From Hyalella azteca (Eukaryota > Arthropoda > Malacostraca > Amphipoda > Hyalellidae): a DNA stretch of 64,000 bases. Shown piece after piece: positions 32,643 through 43,855 of the stretch. A program made the translations under genes and the position numbers. The stretch covers positions 1 to 64,000 of the forward strand of contig NW_025933061.1 in assembly GCF_000764305.2 (NCBI RefSeq), given 5' to 3'. Under the pieces are notes generated by a model. It was not told the DNA's origin. It ran no database searches and worked only from the letters and a program-made list of their open reading frames with translations. Positions within the stretch are counted from its first letter, which is position 1, and every line of letters begins with the position of its first letter.

Positions 32643-33592
32643 TTAAGCCGCGCAGAGGGAAAAATTGGCGTCCGAACTACCACGTGCAGCTGCTGCGACG
32701 ATGTCCCTTGGCTTTCTCTGAAGAACAAGGGAAACTTCCCCGTAAATATTGCGAGCTTTGATGCCGGGCGCGAGAAGAAAGAGTTGTATTGTAACGTCAG
32801 GAAGAAAGAGCATTACGTTCGTCTTATGCATAAAAACGGAATAAATTGCATCGTTTGGAGCAGGAAAGAAACTTACGCTCAGCTTTTGTGTACGTGTGAT
32901 TGTTCACGGAGGGCTTTTGAAGTACAAACTTCTGTAGTCCAAACAAAAGGGACATTATCTAATACCTAGCTTTTTTGTACTAATCAATCGATCCTGAGAA
33001 TTGCCAGTGAGCGATAAAGAGTTGTATGATTAATTTTATTTTCTGTTTTTATAAAAATGGATTATGAATCACAAAAAATTAGGTCAGACTTCGAGATTAT
33101 TTATAAGGCAAGCAAGTTCCCTCCTCTGAAGAGTCTAAATTATTCAGGGTTTCTATTCCCTAGTTCCCACTCGTCTAAAATAAAATGTTTCCCTTGTCAA
33201 CATATGTTACTGGCTATTCATGCATTCGTCTTGCCGGCAGATCGTGTTGAGAAAATCCCTCTGTAGTCGCACGGAATAACGGAATCTGGGAGCGTCGTGG
33301 GTTCTCCCAGGCTGGAATAATGTGTGGTTATTCACTATACGACAAATATCTCGTTTCTCTCGTACCTGGCGGGCAGTTTACTTTACTTACACCTGCCTGT
33401 TATCATTAACAATGTAGATGGGACGCCTCACATTGCATTTCATCAATTGCAACGCTGAATGCATCCAAAATCTCGTGTCAAGTTCCAGACCTTTTCCGGC
33501 CTGCATGTGCACTTCCAGCTCCGACAGTCGGGTAGTTATGAAATCTGATGAGAGTAACAACACAGTCTGTTTATTCTGGCATTCTTCGTCTT
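32643..33592 (-). CDS. Three-exon gene segment, unrecognised protein
   Basis: Minus-strand exons with coherent phases. Exon 1 (33393-33592) lies between the acceptor AATTTGCTTCCAG and the donor GGCAG/GTGTAAGT and codes 66 residues including LLLSSDFITTRLSELEVHMQ and VRRPIYIVNDNRQ. Exon 2 (32877-32931) follows CTTTTGTTTGGACTACAG, is open in phase 0 (KFVLQKPSVNNHTYTKAE) and ends at AGC/GTAAGT. Exon 3 (32643-32755) follows a long pyrimidine-rich tract ending CATCAAAG and continues in the required phase (RNIYGEVSLVLQRKPRDIVA...SLCAA, stop at 32643). The frame agreement across two introns is the main evidence. An upstream exon leaving in phase 1 is needed. The protein looks soluble; no domain was recognised. 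A plus-strand frame of 124 codons at 32117-32491 lies just beyond its 3' end and is probably fortuitous. Confidence 0.5.
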
Positions 33593-34066
33593 CTGGAAGC
33601 AAATTAATAGTTTTAATTTTGTCGAGGGCAGGAGGATCGCCCCGGAGAAGGCTGTTAAGTGAAGCTGTGGTGTTGGGAAGGAATTTGCATCTGCTGTTCG
33701 AGTTGCGAGTCTGAGTGCAATTTATTTAATCTCGTTTATGCTGAGGCAGCTTTTGATGCGTCCACAATCTATTAGAATGTAGCATACGGTTTCTATCCAA
33801 GCTGCATATATCACTGATAGCGAATTTAGTTGAGAAAATGTGATTCGCTTTGAAAACTTGATTGATGAAAAAATGTAAACTCGTTTATATCATTTTCTAC
33901 AATTTTTGTAAATTTTAAAATTTATTTTCTAAAATGCTTTGAGAAGAGGGAAAGAAGAAATTTATTTCTTGGCCGGAAGTCTTTGATGGAGGCATGATGC
34001 CAAACTTGTTTACAGGGGCAACGTTTGTCCCGAAGTTATATAGTAGTGTAGGTTTTAGTGTATAGT

Positions 34067-34095
34067 TATAGTGTAGGTTTTTAACCTACAGTATA
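34067..34095. repeat. Short hairpin
   Basis: TATAGTGTAGGTT, a three-base loop, then AACCTACAGTATA: a 13-base stem with one mismatch. A partial copy of the left arm (TAGTGTAGGTT) lies about 30 bases upstream. Confidence 0.7.
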
Positions 34096-34430
34096 GAGAC
34101 TAAATGATTATTATTGTACCTATACGATAAGAAGAGAATTTTCAAGCTCGATGCCCCTATTGTCACTATGATGACGAGCAGACAAATTCGATGCAATGGA
34201 AAATAATAATCTTGAAAACTCCTCAGCAATCTGCATCGGTCTGTTGGCTGACATCAACCAGGCTTTTGAAACATGTATGATAGAATTCATTCGATCTATT
34301 GTATGTTAAAATAGATTATGATTGTAGTGGAGAGATTTATCTATGTTTGAATATCATAATTACTTTATGAAAAATAGCATTATGGAAAAAAACATGGCAT
34401 TCTACTGCCACAGCAGGACAAGGAAGAAAC

Positions 34431-34526
34431 CTGTGTACGGAGACGACATTATTGGCTGGCGTTGCTGGGCTGTAGCCGCAATATGTCCACGCGAGGCCAC
34501 AGAGGATAACGAGCGCTGCGCTCCTT
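34431..34526 (-). CDS. Candidate exon with signal-peptide-like sequence
   Basis: The minus-strand acceptor TGCTGTTGTTTTTCACTGAG begins a GC-rich exon whose phase-2 frame reads RSAALVILCGLAWTYCGYSP then ATPANNVVSVHR. This is a hydrophobic core with a plausible cleavage region. The donor would be ACAG/GTTTCT, which is poor, and if unused the frame stays open to about 34342. Plus-strand frame 34343-34534 is open too. It does not match the phase of the exon at 33592. Confidence 0.28.
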
Positions 34527-35540
34527 CTCAGTGAAAAACAACAGCAAATTCATTTCAATATTCATCCAATATATTTCATCAAGATACCGATCAAAGGAGC
34601 TAAATTTCTTAATCGTGACTATCGTCAGGTTTGTCTCTCTAAGTGTTATTGATAATTCAGTAATTTCAGCAATTTAGGCAAAAATTCAGAATTTTCCGCA
34701 CGAAGTTGATACTAAGTTCATTCACTTCTTGTAATAGGACAATTTATGGGTTGCTTGGCGTTAAGTCTCTAATTACACCTTCAATGTTAATGACACAGAT
34801 TACGCCATTAACCCATTTTTACTTTTCCTCATGAACGATGATAATGTATCGACGAATTAAGCATCAATCGACTTCTATTAAAAACTTCTTGCACGCTAAA
34901 GTTTTATGCTTGATAGTATTTAAAAATTTTTATGTAGTTTAATCGACCTGTTTAAATATTTCAACGAAGATACCTTCGAGAGTCTCTTGGATTCCATAGT
35001 TCTGATCGATATTATTAAAAGAGAAATGATTTAGAGCAGAAATATGGAACAACCTATACACCGTAGGATATATGGATTATGGAACAACCGTAGCATTTCC
35101 GGTGGCACTGAAGACCGAGAAATCCCAGTCTTCCGGCATTACCAGGCCACTTTGCTTCTCAGATTTTTCTTAAACATGAGCTTGATAAAGAGCAGAATGC
35201 CTTATGAATATTCCGCCACTGTCGGTTCATTGCTTTGCTACTTGGCATTTTGTTGCATCCTGAACCATAAGACCTTCTTGCAAAAATCTGAAACTATAAT
35301 TCTGATTTGATCCAACATTATTTCAAGGTTAGACATTTCACTTTAGATCACTCATCACAATTTCATTTCTGTTTCCATTGTATTATTTGAGGAAGATACA
35401 GATTTGTTGTTAATAGATCTCGGTTAAAAAACCATAAAGAAGTATGACAATTTTTCACTTGTATTCCAAGACTGCAATCTATCAAGCAGCATTTCTTTTG
35501 CTGGCGCTTTCAGACACTCGGGAAGACCTGAATGCGCAGG

Positions 35541-35748
35541 CTAATCTCGCAGCGTTGTGACTAAAAAAGAAAGCTTCATATCGCTAAGAAACGAAAGTTG
35601 GTACGCATCTATCCTCAGCTGGGCCAGCTGATGTCTTCTGTTGGGCAAGCTGATGCGAGATGTTGTTGCTTGCTTCTTGCTGATGGCAGTGGTGCAGAGG
35701 AGGACGATCATGCATTGTGTCACTGTGCCCAGGAACACGGCCAGTCGT
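35541..35748 (-). CDS. Candidate secreted peptide precursor, terminal exon
   Basis: The acceptor TATTCCTTTATTCATTTTAG is followed by a frame that enters in phase 2 and runs 68 codons to TAG at 35541. It opens RLAVFLGTVTQCMIVLLCTT, a signal-peptide-like core lacking only the first few residues, as expected if a tiny first exon carries the start codon. The remainder is basic, with KK and RR pairs that could be processing sites (ISLPNRRHQLAQLRIDAYQL). The layout recalls neuropeptide precursors, but no known peptide motif is present. The plus strand is also open here (QLMSSVGQADARCCCLLLAD), which lowers certainty. Confidence 0.38.
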
Positions 35749-36543
35749 CTAAAATGAATAAAGGAATAAAGTCACAAGGGTGAACTACCCACCTGTCACC
35801 TACTTAGAGCGCTTAGCAGAGTTTCGGCCACGGAAACTAAATTTTCCCGCAGAGATAGAACTCGGACCGTAGTTCTGTTAATTAATCAATTTCATTCCTC
35901 AGCCCGTACACGTGGCTGCAAATACTTTCGAAAAAATTCTATCAATCACCCGGAAATTCCATCAACAGTAATTATAAAGTTTCTAAATGATAAAATTATA
36001 TCATAATGCATGTTACTATTTCCCTAATTATTGTCATTGAAAATTATTCTTAACAATGTTTTCATGCGATTAAAAAAGTATTAATCTACGAACAAAGTGT
36101 GACACATGTACATAATTCAAATGATAACTCTATAAGTTAGCATTTATGTTGCAAGAATTAGATTAACTTTCAGGGGCGGGGGTAATTTTGATCTTTTTAT
36201 CATTGTTCATACTGCTGGAATACGCTCTCTCTTTGTTTTAATCTGGATCTTTATTTTACTTTCATTAACACACATATGTAAACATAGCATAAATTACCAT
36301 TCAGTGCTGCATCATGGATACCATCACATTTGTTCAGCTCCCAAGGCCTCTGCGTGTTCGAAACTATGGTGTCTCCAATTGACGACACGGTCAATAATAC
36401 GTTTATTTAGTACGTATATGAGAGAGTTTGGCATTGTTACGATTGTTGATCAGTATACAGTATACTAAATCTCGAACATGATCTTGGTGATTGTTAGCCT
36501 TTATGTAACTTTTCATATATGCTGCCGTGAGCAATCCATGATT
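35749..36543. other. AT-rich spacer
   Basis: No supported feature. A polypurine/polypyrimidine patch and short palindromes only. Confidence 0.4.
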
Positions 36544-37249
36544 GGTCGTCGCTCTGTAGTGATTGGTTGTCGTCTCCAGTCTCAATAGCTCTTCTGATAC
36601 TCTTATTTTAGGTTTAGAGTTATTCAATTTTTTCAATTCAATTTTTAAAATTCTTTCATATTATTTAAATATTTTATTAGGTTTTACAGGAATGATGATG
36701 CAGTTACCTCCCAGGACCGTGACTTAAACTATCGGCATTTTTTAAATTTTCTGCGCATCTGATGGGCACGAGATTAATGTTCTTTATGCTGCTTTGAAGG
36801 TTGCAAATAAAGGAAAAATATAACGTGCTATTAAATTGTAAGAAATTATTATTGAATATTTAAAAATTTAAATTTTCAAACATATATGTCAGTGAAAAGT
36901 ACATGCAATTTCTTCAGAAACTTTCAATTAAAGTGTATTTTCATATAAAGATTAAACCGTAGAGTAGATTATTTATAATATTCTTCTACAAGATATTTTG
37001 CCCCTGCCATCATCAGTTCCTGTGTTTCCGTCCTTTAAAAAAGCGTTCAACTTCCCAACCGCTGCCGATTTCACGCGTGGAAATTGGCCTGACAAACACA
37101 GATAAAGTTCCTACCATTGTTGTTATTTTCATGATTCTCAACTCAAGATTTGACTCAAATTCTGTTGTGAAAAACAAATTATTACTCAAATCAAATTCGT
37201 TATTCGTGTCGAACATTACCTTTTTATATATACCTGCCGCAAGCGTTCA
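36544..37249. repeat. Direct duplication, left copy (706 bases)
   Basis: Matches 37519-38223 along its whole length with scattered substitutions and small indels, denser in the middle. Both copies begin GGTCGT(C/T)GCTCTGTAGTG and end CTGCCGCAAGC(G/T)TTCA. Near the right end both keep TTTTTATATATACC (TATA 37225-37232 here), and the GC-richer block around GGAAATTGGCCTGACAAACA is nearly identical in the two. Confidence 0.95.
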
Positions 37250-37518
37250 ACTGGCCGCCTCTTCACTGGCAAAAGCCGCCTCTTCACTGGCACATAAATC
37301 TATCAAAGTTATGTGAGGAACAGTTGACGCATTCACTATCTCTTCACTGGAGCATAAACCTGTCCAGTTATGCTAGGAAGAGTTGAGCCAACCAAAGGAA
37401 TCAGTGGAGTTCAGTCACAGTTACATCCGACGAAGACTCGGAGACGGAGGACGACGAAGGCGGCGCATCAGCGTGACCGGGGTCTAGGAAGTCCCGAACT
37501 CATCATAAGGTCATATAA
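37250..37518. other. Spacer between the duplicated segments
   Basis: 269 bases of GC-richer unique sequence. It contains a tandem pair of about 75 bases (CTCTTCACTGG...ATAAA(T/C)CT(A/G)T twice) and a CG-rich patch around 37430-37490 that codes an acidic (SDEDSETEDDEGG) or basic (RRRRTTK) run depending on frame. It lies just downstream of the TATA of the left copy, so it could be transcribed. Confidence 0.5.
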
Positions 37519-38223
37519 GGTCGTTGCTCTGTAGTGATTGGTCGTCGTCTCCAGTCTCAATAGTTCTTCTGATACTCTCATTTTAGGTTTAGAGTTATTC
37601 AATTTTTTCAATTCAATTTTTAAACTTCTTTCATATTATTTCAATATTTTATTAGGTTTTACACTAATGATGTTGCAGTTATCTCCTTGGAACTTGACCT
37701 AAATATTTCAGCGTTTATCAATTTTTCTCCGCATCTGATTCGCAAGTGATTAATGTTATTTATACAGCTTAGAAGGCTGCAAATGAAGGAAAATATAGCA
37801 TGCTCCTAAATTGTAAAAATCAATATTAAATTTCAAAAAAATAAAGTTTTAAACAAATATGTCACTGAAAATTACATTCAATTTATTCAGAAATTATCAA
37901 TTAAAGTGTATTTTCATATAAAGATTAAACCATAGAGTAGATTCTTTATAATATTCTTCTCCAAGATATTTTGCCCCTGCCATCATCAGCTCCTGAGTTT
38001 CCGTCCATTAAAAAAGCGTTCAACTTCCCCAACCGCTGCCGATTTCACGCGTGGAAATTGGCCTGACAAACACAGATAAAGTTCCTACCATTGTTGTTAT
38101 TTTCTTGATTCTCAACTCAAGATTTGACTCAAATTCTGTTGTGAAAAACAAATTATTACTCAAATCAAATTCGTTATTCGTGTCGAACATTAACTTTTTA
38201 TATATACCTGCCGCAAGCTTTCA
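37519..38223. repeat. Direct duplication, right copy (705 bases)
   Basis: Right member of the pair described at 36544. It carries TATATATA at 38199-38206. Flanks outside the pair show no shared target duplication, and the ends are not TG...CA, which argues against an ordinary LTR. Confidence 0.95.
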
Positions 38224-41200
38224 GGAAAACCTCATTACAGAGGCGACTTTTTTTAGAGAGCAGAAGAACAAAATCGACGAACAGTTTTTTCGCGCTCATT
38301 TGTCCGAAAGTTGAACGATTTTCATACGTCGTGTGTCATGCACTGATGGCGGGAGTTTGCGTTAGAGAGGAAAAGTATACAATCCTAATAATTTCGTAAT
38401 TACATGACAGCGGGGATTTCTGGGACAATCGGAGATAATAAGTCTTCGATGCCATCGTTTTGAAAAAAATTTTTAAGGACATTTTTTTTACATTGTCAAA
38501 ATTAAATGATTTTCAAAGTTAAAATCATTAAAACAATCAGCTTGATGCTCTGAACATTGGTAAAAACTTTTTTGGATGAATTTATTGAACGTGCTGAAGG
38601 ACCATTGGGGTCTATAATGGGATTAGTTCTGACACGTTTATGTTGATATTAGGTCTGACATGGGATGACTCTAAGTCGGCAAAAAATTGTAATATCCCAT
38701 TTTGCATATGCATTATAGCGGCCATGAGAATATGAACAAAAACAATGACTTGCGCGCTGGTGCTGAACAATGAAAAAGAAATAGCTTGTGCAAACCTCTT
38801 TAAATTTGTCGTTGAACGTTCTGCTTTCGTCAATAGTTTGAGACATACAAACACAAATGCTGCACAGCGGTCAGAGGGATAACATATACAGGTCGCTCAA
38901 AATATCCTGATTTATATTAAGCTATTCGTCTTGCCGGATACTGGTCTAAGGACTCTTTGACACGTCATAGCAATTTCCTTCCTTGTTTCTGTGGCTCCTT
39001 ACTCACTTTTGTAGCCTTGGAAAATGTTCAACTTTCTTTCATGTGCAGTGAATCGATTTTTAATCAATTGAACTGTGTATTGGTGAAATGCTATCGTGAT
39101 GCGCAGCACCGCTTCAGATTTACAGTATTTGAGCAATGTGACGTACCGAATTGTGGTCTTACACTGCAAATTTAACGTACACACTCTGCAATAAATGTCA
39201 CACTGAGCCACTTATGCTGAGTCCAATTCAGTCTTACCCTAAAATGACATGGTTTCAGTTCCATTACCCGACCTTTGTTCAAAAACTTGGGTTATGGCGA
39301 GCAAATCTACCCCAAATTTCTGAAAATTTTCTCCAATGGTTTACTTAAAAGTTTAAATTGGAAACGAACGAAGCCGGTTAGAATGGTTATGCATGGAAAA
39401 ACGATGACAAAATGCGCAAAATTACAACACAAGTAGATAGACACTTCATCGATGCAGCATTTGAACTGTGTTCGTGCAGATAGCGATCGACATCAACTTA
39501 CAACAACGTACTCTCTGTAGTCTGTAAGAAAGCTAAATTAATGCAGCCGACCATGAAAAAACATCATATTTCAGAAGTCGACAAATTGGTACGTGGATAG
39601 ACTTCGTTATGTAATAATGTAATAATCAGGTATACCTCAGACATAGGCTTGACGCAAGGCCGAATGCCAGGAAATCGAAACAAATCGCATTACAAGACGC
39701 TTTTTAGACTGAAACATCATTGGCTCGTAGAATCAGCTAAGAGACACGGAACAACAACTAAATGAAAACAGTTTCTTCGAGGTCGTCAAATGCAGGATTG
39801 CGTGCTAAGGTTCCAGCTTAAATCTTCACATTTCGTAGCGAAACCTAAAGGTTTTAGCCTGAGTTTGGGAGCAAACATTTTGTTTGTACTGACGCAATGA
39901 GATTTAATTCGTTTCAGTGAGGAACTCAAATTCAACTTGCTTGAACCAGTGTGTTGATATATGGGATGATTACTTCTTAGGCTTTTGGCCCTTTCATCCG
40001 TATGCATGAAAAAATAATTGCTGAGGCATGCAAAAAGCTTCAATGATCAGCACGTTGGGCCAAACATGCGCACAAACTCTTCTTATTCACGCATTTGGCC
40101 GCAGGATAAGGTCACAATGCAAGGAAGCCGACGGCCCTTTTATAGATGCCTAAATTGCTTTGGATTAACCTGATCCTAAAAGGAAATTCAAGGAACAATG
40201 TAGACGTTGTGAAACATCGTCAAGGCCACAATATCCCTCTTATTTTATACCTACGATTTATTTTTTTTTTTATAGATATTTAACAATTAAGTACCCTTTT
40301 CCCGAATTATAACCAAATGTAATTTTTGGGGCAATTTTGGCTATATTTTTCCACCATTTTCAATGTTATAAGGGATCAAAATAGATTTCAATCAAGATTT
40401 TTATAGCCACACATGCAAATATAAAAATAATGTTACCGGCAATCGGTGCCAAGGTTATTTATTTAGCGAATTTAGTATATTGTTTAAGAAGGTCGTATTA
40501 GAAAACATTTCTAAAGAAGAAGGTGGCTCATTTCATATTTGCTTTCCCGAGAAAAGGCATTCAGTTTTAGATCAGAGTGAAGCTTGTTCAATTGAAGTAA
40601 ACTACCTACGCATTGCGGGAGCTTAATTAACTGCGTATACTATTGCCTCTGAAATTCTGAGAAAGATTACTTTCTTTTCTGTACACTGATGAGCCTTCCT
40701 AGATAACATGGATTTCAAAGCTTTAATATTAGCCTTCAATACTTACGCGTGAATAATTAAAATAGTTTCGCTTCTTATTTTGTTGAAATGAAGAACTCAA
40801 ACTTACGTAAAACCAAAGAGGAAGGATAATCTAGTGCTTTCTAGGAATTAGAATGTAATGACCTTTCGTGCCGAGGTTAATTAATGATCGAGTTAACACA
40901 ATTATTTTAATTTTAATGAAAAGTGAACACTTAAATTAAGAACATTGAACAAGTTAACGTGAACATATGGGCATCGTTATAGGGTACAGATCTATCTTCT
41001 TTCATAATCTAAGGCACAGCACTGTAGAGGTTCCTCACAACACAGTAACAGACTATACAAGCACAACACTGAATCGTCGGGTAATTCCCTACTAGATATC
41101 GTATATAGTATCAACACACCAAATAAATACAATATTGATAAATATCGACAGTTACACATACCTCTGTAGTTGTCTGAATTCACTAAACTAGTCCTTGCTT

Positions 41201-41803
41201 TGGTCCCACAAGTCGATCAGCTCTGAATTCTTACACTGCTATGGGATCGTCAACACCATAACTTATTTTAAGTCCCACACATTAGTTACTATTGTTCTTA
41301 TTCTCCCTCCGTTTCCACAGTACACCTGAATATTCAGCTAAGATCCCTACATAGAAGAACTTCTACAAAGCAGGGTCGGATTAAACAGTTAAGACACAAA
41401 TTTTGTATTAGTAGTTCTCTGAAGAAGCAATGTTAAGATGAGTTAATTATTTATGTCTTCATGGATGAGCGTTATTACATTAAATATGAAATCGATTTGC
41501 ATCCATAATCCATATATTTACACATAATCTACGAATAATAATTTGAACATATGACACATCTCGACGAATTAAATCTAATTTTTAAACAGAAATAATTTAA
41601 TTATTTAATCATCGTCAAAGGTAATTCGCGTAACTCGAGCTGGAGTATTTGAACAGTTCCACACGGATACGACTATGCTCGAAACATCTTACTAATATAC
41701 TTTTAAATATTTCATTTTTGATTAAAAATCTTTAATTTATTTTCTCTTGAGTAAAATTCTCAATTGTAAGTGTATTTTTTCGCCCCAAAAGTTTGTCTTT
41801 CAG
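38224..41803. other. 3.6 kb AT-rich stretch
   Basis: Open minus frames at 38612-38854 and open frames around 38957-39350 resemble badly decayed coding sequence, but I recognise no family. A 20-base candidate microexon on the minus strand (39503-39522) has a good acceptor, TTAGCTTTCTTACAG, and donor, TTGTT/GTAAGT. No other feature is supported. Confidence 0.35.
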
Positions 41804-41947
41804 AGCAATGAGGTGAATATCGAATTAAATTCAGGAGCGTTCGAAAGATCTTGGTTCGGTGCAATGAAAATTATAAATTTTACACGATATTTTTTCAACG
41901 CAAATTGGATCGGCGTCCCATATTTCAATAAAAATCCGGTGCCTTAA
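41804..41947 (+). CDS. Candidate terminal exon, unrecognised
   Basis: The acceptor CCCCAAAAGTTTGTCTTTCAG is followed in phase 0 by 47 codons to TAA at 41945, with AATAAA at 42027. The translation SNEVNIELNSGAFERSWFGA continues with Asn, Phe and Trp-rich sequence. Just upstream, CTCAATT/GTAAGT (41766) would define a very short intron (38 bases), preceded by a 14-base exon after TTTATTTTCTCTTGAG. Both fit the phase, but such a short intron is unusual. If the short intron is not used, the frame opens at 41747. Confidence 0.42.
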   Translation, partial: SNEVNIELNSGAFERSWFGAMKIINFTRYFFNANWIGVPYFNKNPVP

Positions 41948-42840
41948 TTACCGCGATACCAGAGTTCTGAATCCTAAATTAAAGAATGAATTTAAAATAA
42001 GTTGCATGTACGGAAAAACAAGCAAAAATAAACCTTAATTGAAAAAAATGTTATATATGTCTTCATATCGTGAATGACATCGTAGTTTAAATTTCTTGAA
42101 AACTTTTCGCAGTGAGTGTGTTAGATGCAAGTGTTCTGTTTATCGTCGAACAGCAACAATGAGTGAAATAACTCTAATTAAACCAAACTTTTGTCAATAG
42201 TTTATCATAACTTAAATTACTGTTCAATGAAAGAGTCTAAGGAATATGAAATTAGATAAATTGTATAATTCCTAGTTCTTTTACTGTAATAAAAACTTTC
42301 ATTTACTTATTTTGTTAAAAAATAAAATGGCAAGAATTTTCATTGACTATTGAATTTATTTGAAAAAATTGAAATCCTCGTGTCCTCTGTCGGGTCTGTA
42401 GCTGGGTCTAGGTAGTTTAAGCTTCGCCTTCACAGGCTTTCATATTTAATCTTTGATTTGTAAATCAGTCATGCAATCACATTAGGCGTTGGTGGCGCTC
42501 TTAACATCAGCGCTGAATGCTTTGACTCAAGTTATCGATGTCATTACGAAGGCGTCGCATTGATCAGAGTAAGTCGTTACCTGGGTTAAGGGGGAACTCC
42601 AGGCCTCAATGGCCTTTATGATGCGAACGGTTCGCGCTTGTAAACAGGGCTCCTGGATCGTTATAAATCGTGCTTAGATCTTAGATTATTTGTGAAATTA
42701 CTGACGCTAGATTATTACTTATGGGTATTTATAGAAGCAGTGTCAATGCATTTCAAGATGGAGAAGATGGAGGCATATTTCCCTGCGTACAGATGTGTCT
42801 TGTGCTGTAACAATTCTTTCTCTCTATTTTAGAGAGGGGT
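41948..42840. other. AT-rich spacer
   Basis: Contains the AATAAA at 42027. A GC-richer piece at 42400-42660 has no supported frame. Confidence 0.4.
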
Positions 42841-43154
42841 TGTTGTTGTTGTTGTAATTGCCCATCCTGGTAGTGGCGACTAGGGAGGGGGGGTGATAGG
42901 TCAGTTTTTCCGGGCACTCGGTACCACTGGTAGTTCTACGACCATCACTGGCTCGCTGACCCGCCAGAACCATTTGATTGCATTACACAACACCCTGGAC
43001 AAGCCAGGTACTAATTTTATCAACCAGAGTTGGATGAATGGCTGAGTTGACCATGAGCTGAGCTTCCCGGAAGAACTTGTCCTCAGTGGGACTCGAACCC
43101 GGGCGCTGGGTGCGAGAGACAGAGTCTCTCACCACTGCACCACCGCAGCACCAC
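42841..43154 (-). mobile_element. tRNA-derived SINE
   Basis: Read on the minus strand, the element starts with a tRNA-like head. It holds an RNA polymerase III A box TGGTGCAGTGG (43132-43142) and, 33 bases on, a B box GGTTCGAGTCC (43089-43099). A tRNA-unrelated body of about 230 bases follows, and the 3' tail is (CAA)n (42841-42855). The flanking 8-base repeat AGAGGGGT (42833-42840 and 43155-43162) is the target duplication. This is the standard layout of an animal SINE mobilised by a LINE. The tRNA-like head is not a functional tRNA gene, because the acceptor stem and anticodon arm do not fold properly. Confidence 0.92.
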
Positions 43155-43162
43155 AGAGGGGT

Positions 43163-43522
43163 AACAGCTCTTGGTCGTCATCACATTAAGGATTCTCCAC
43201 TCATTGTCATTTAGAAATTCATGATAATAATCTCTCACCTTAAAATATTTAGGAAACTTCATATGATTGCAATCAAGAGTAATTACGCGAAAACGCTATT
43301 AAACTAAAACAAAGTTGTTCCTAAATAAGCCAGTCAACGAATAGAAGCAAAAAAAATAATAATAAAGAATCGCCAAATATTGTTCAGTGAATCATTCGCC
43401 TAAACTAACATGTATTAGTATAGGATGGCAAAATAGGTTTTTATAAACATCTTTGATAGACGACCTGCGAATGTTCTTGTTAATAATGCTCACGGCTCCG
43501 AAATTGAGCTTTCGCCTCAGTT
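43163..43522. other. Spacer right of the SINE
   Basis: AT-rich sequence. No feature beyond the possible acceptors before the frame at 43523. Confidence 0.4.
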
Positions 43523-43714
43523 GCCATCTTCAGACCAAGTAACCACCTGAGGGAGGCTCACAACGAGACCATCACTCGCAAGGTGCTAGAAAAATGCACC
43601 AGCATCTTCATGCGATGCCTTGATGACAATCTACTGATGACAACTGATGCCCTCATCAAGGATATAGGACTCCAGCTATCTACATTTAAACTAACGGATT
43701 TGTCCGAACTTTAA
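43523..43714 (+). CDS. Candidate terminal exon, unrecognised
   Basis: Acceptors at 43520 (GAGCTTTCGCCTCAG) and 43533 (CCATCTTCAG) both precede the same open frame. It runs to TAA at 43712 and codes FRPSNHLREAHNETITRKVL then EKCTSIFMRCLDDNLLMTTD and DALIKDIGLQL. The composition is charged, helical and protein-like with normal codon choice. It points towards the minus-strand gene at 43856, so two genes appear to converge here. It could also be the remnant of a retroelement frame. No family recognised. Confidence 0.4.
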   Translation, partial: AIFRPSNHLREAHNETITRKVLEKCTSIFMRCLDDNLLMTTDALIKDIGLQLSTFKLTDLSEL

Positions 43715-43811
43715 GAATCTTTTCGGATTAATACTGTAACGCTTTCCGTTGGTTCTCCACGCCAGATATAACAATTATATAGGTAACAGATTACGGACTG
43801 CGATAAATAAC

Positions 43812-43817
43812 TTTATT
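43812..43817 (-). terminator. AATAAA polyadenylation signal (minus strand)
   Basis: AATAAA read on the minus strand, 39 bases after the stop codon at 43856, a usual spacing for the 3' end of that gene. Confidence 0.6.
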
Positions 43818-43855
43818 AAAGTTGCAACAATCCGTATGTACACTTAAGATATAGA

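Noticed and set aside
36544..38223. A solo LTR pair of a retrotransposon
   Set aside because: The ends are not TG...CA, there is no target duplication, and I see no primer-binding site or polypurine tract in proper position. Kept only as a direct duplication.
43089..43142. A functional tRNA gene
   Set aside because: A and B boxes are present, but no cloverleaf forms, the head is fused to a SINE body, and it is flanked by a target duplication.
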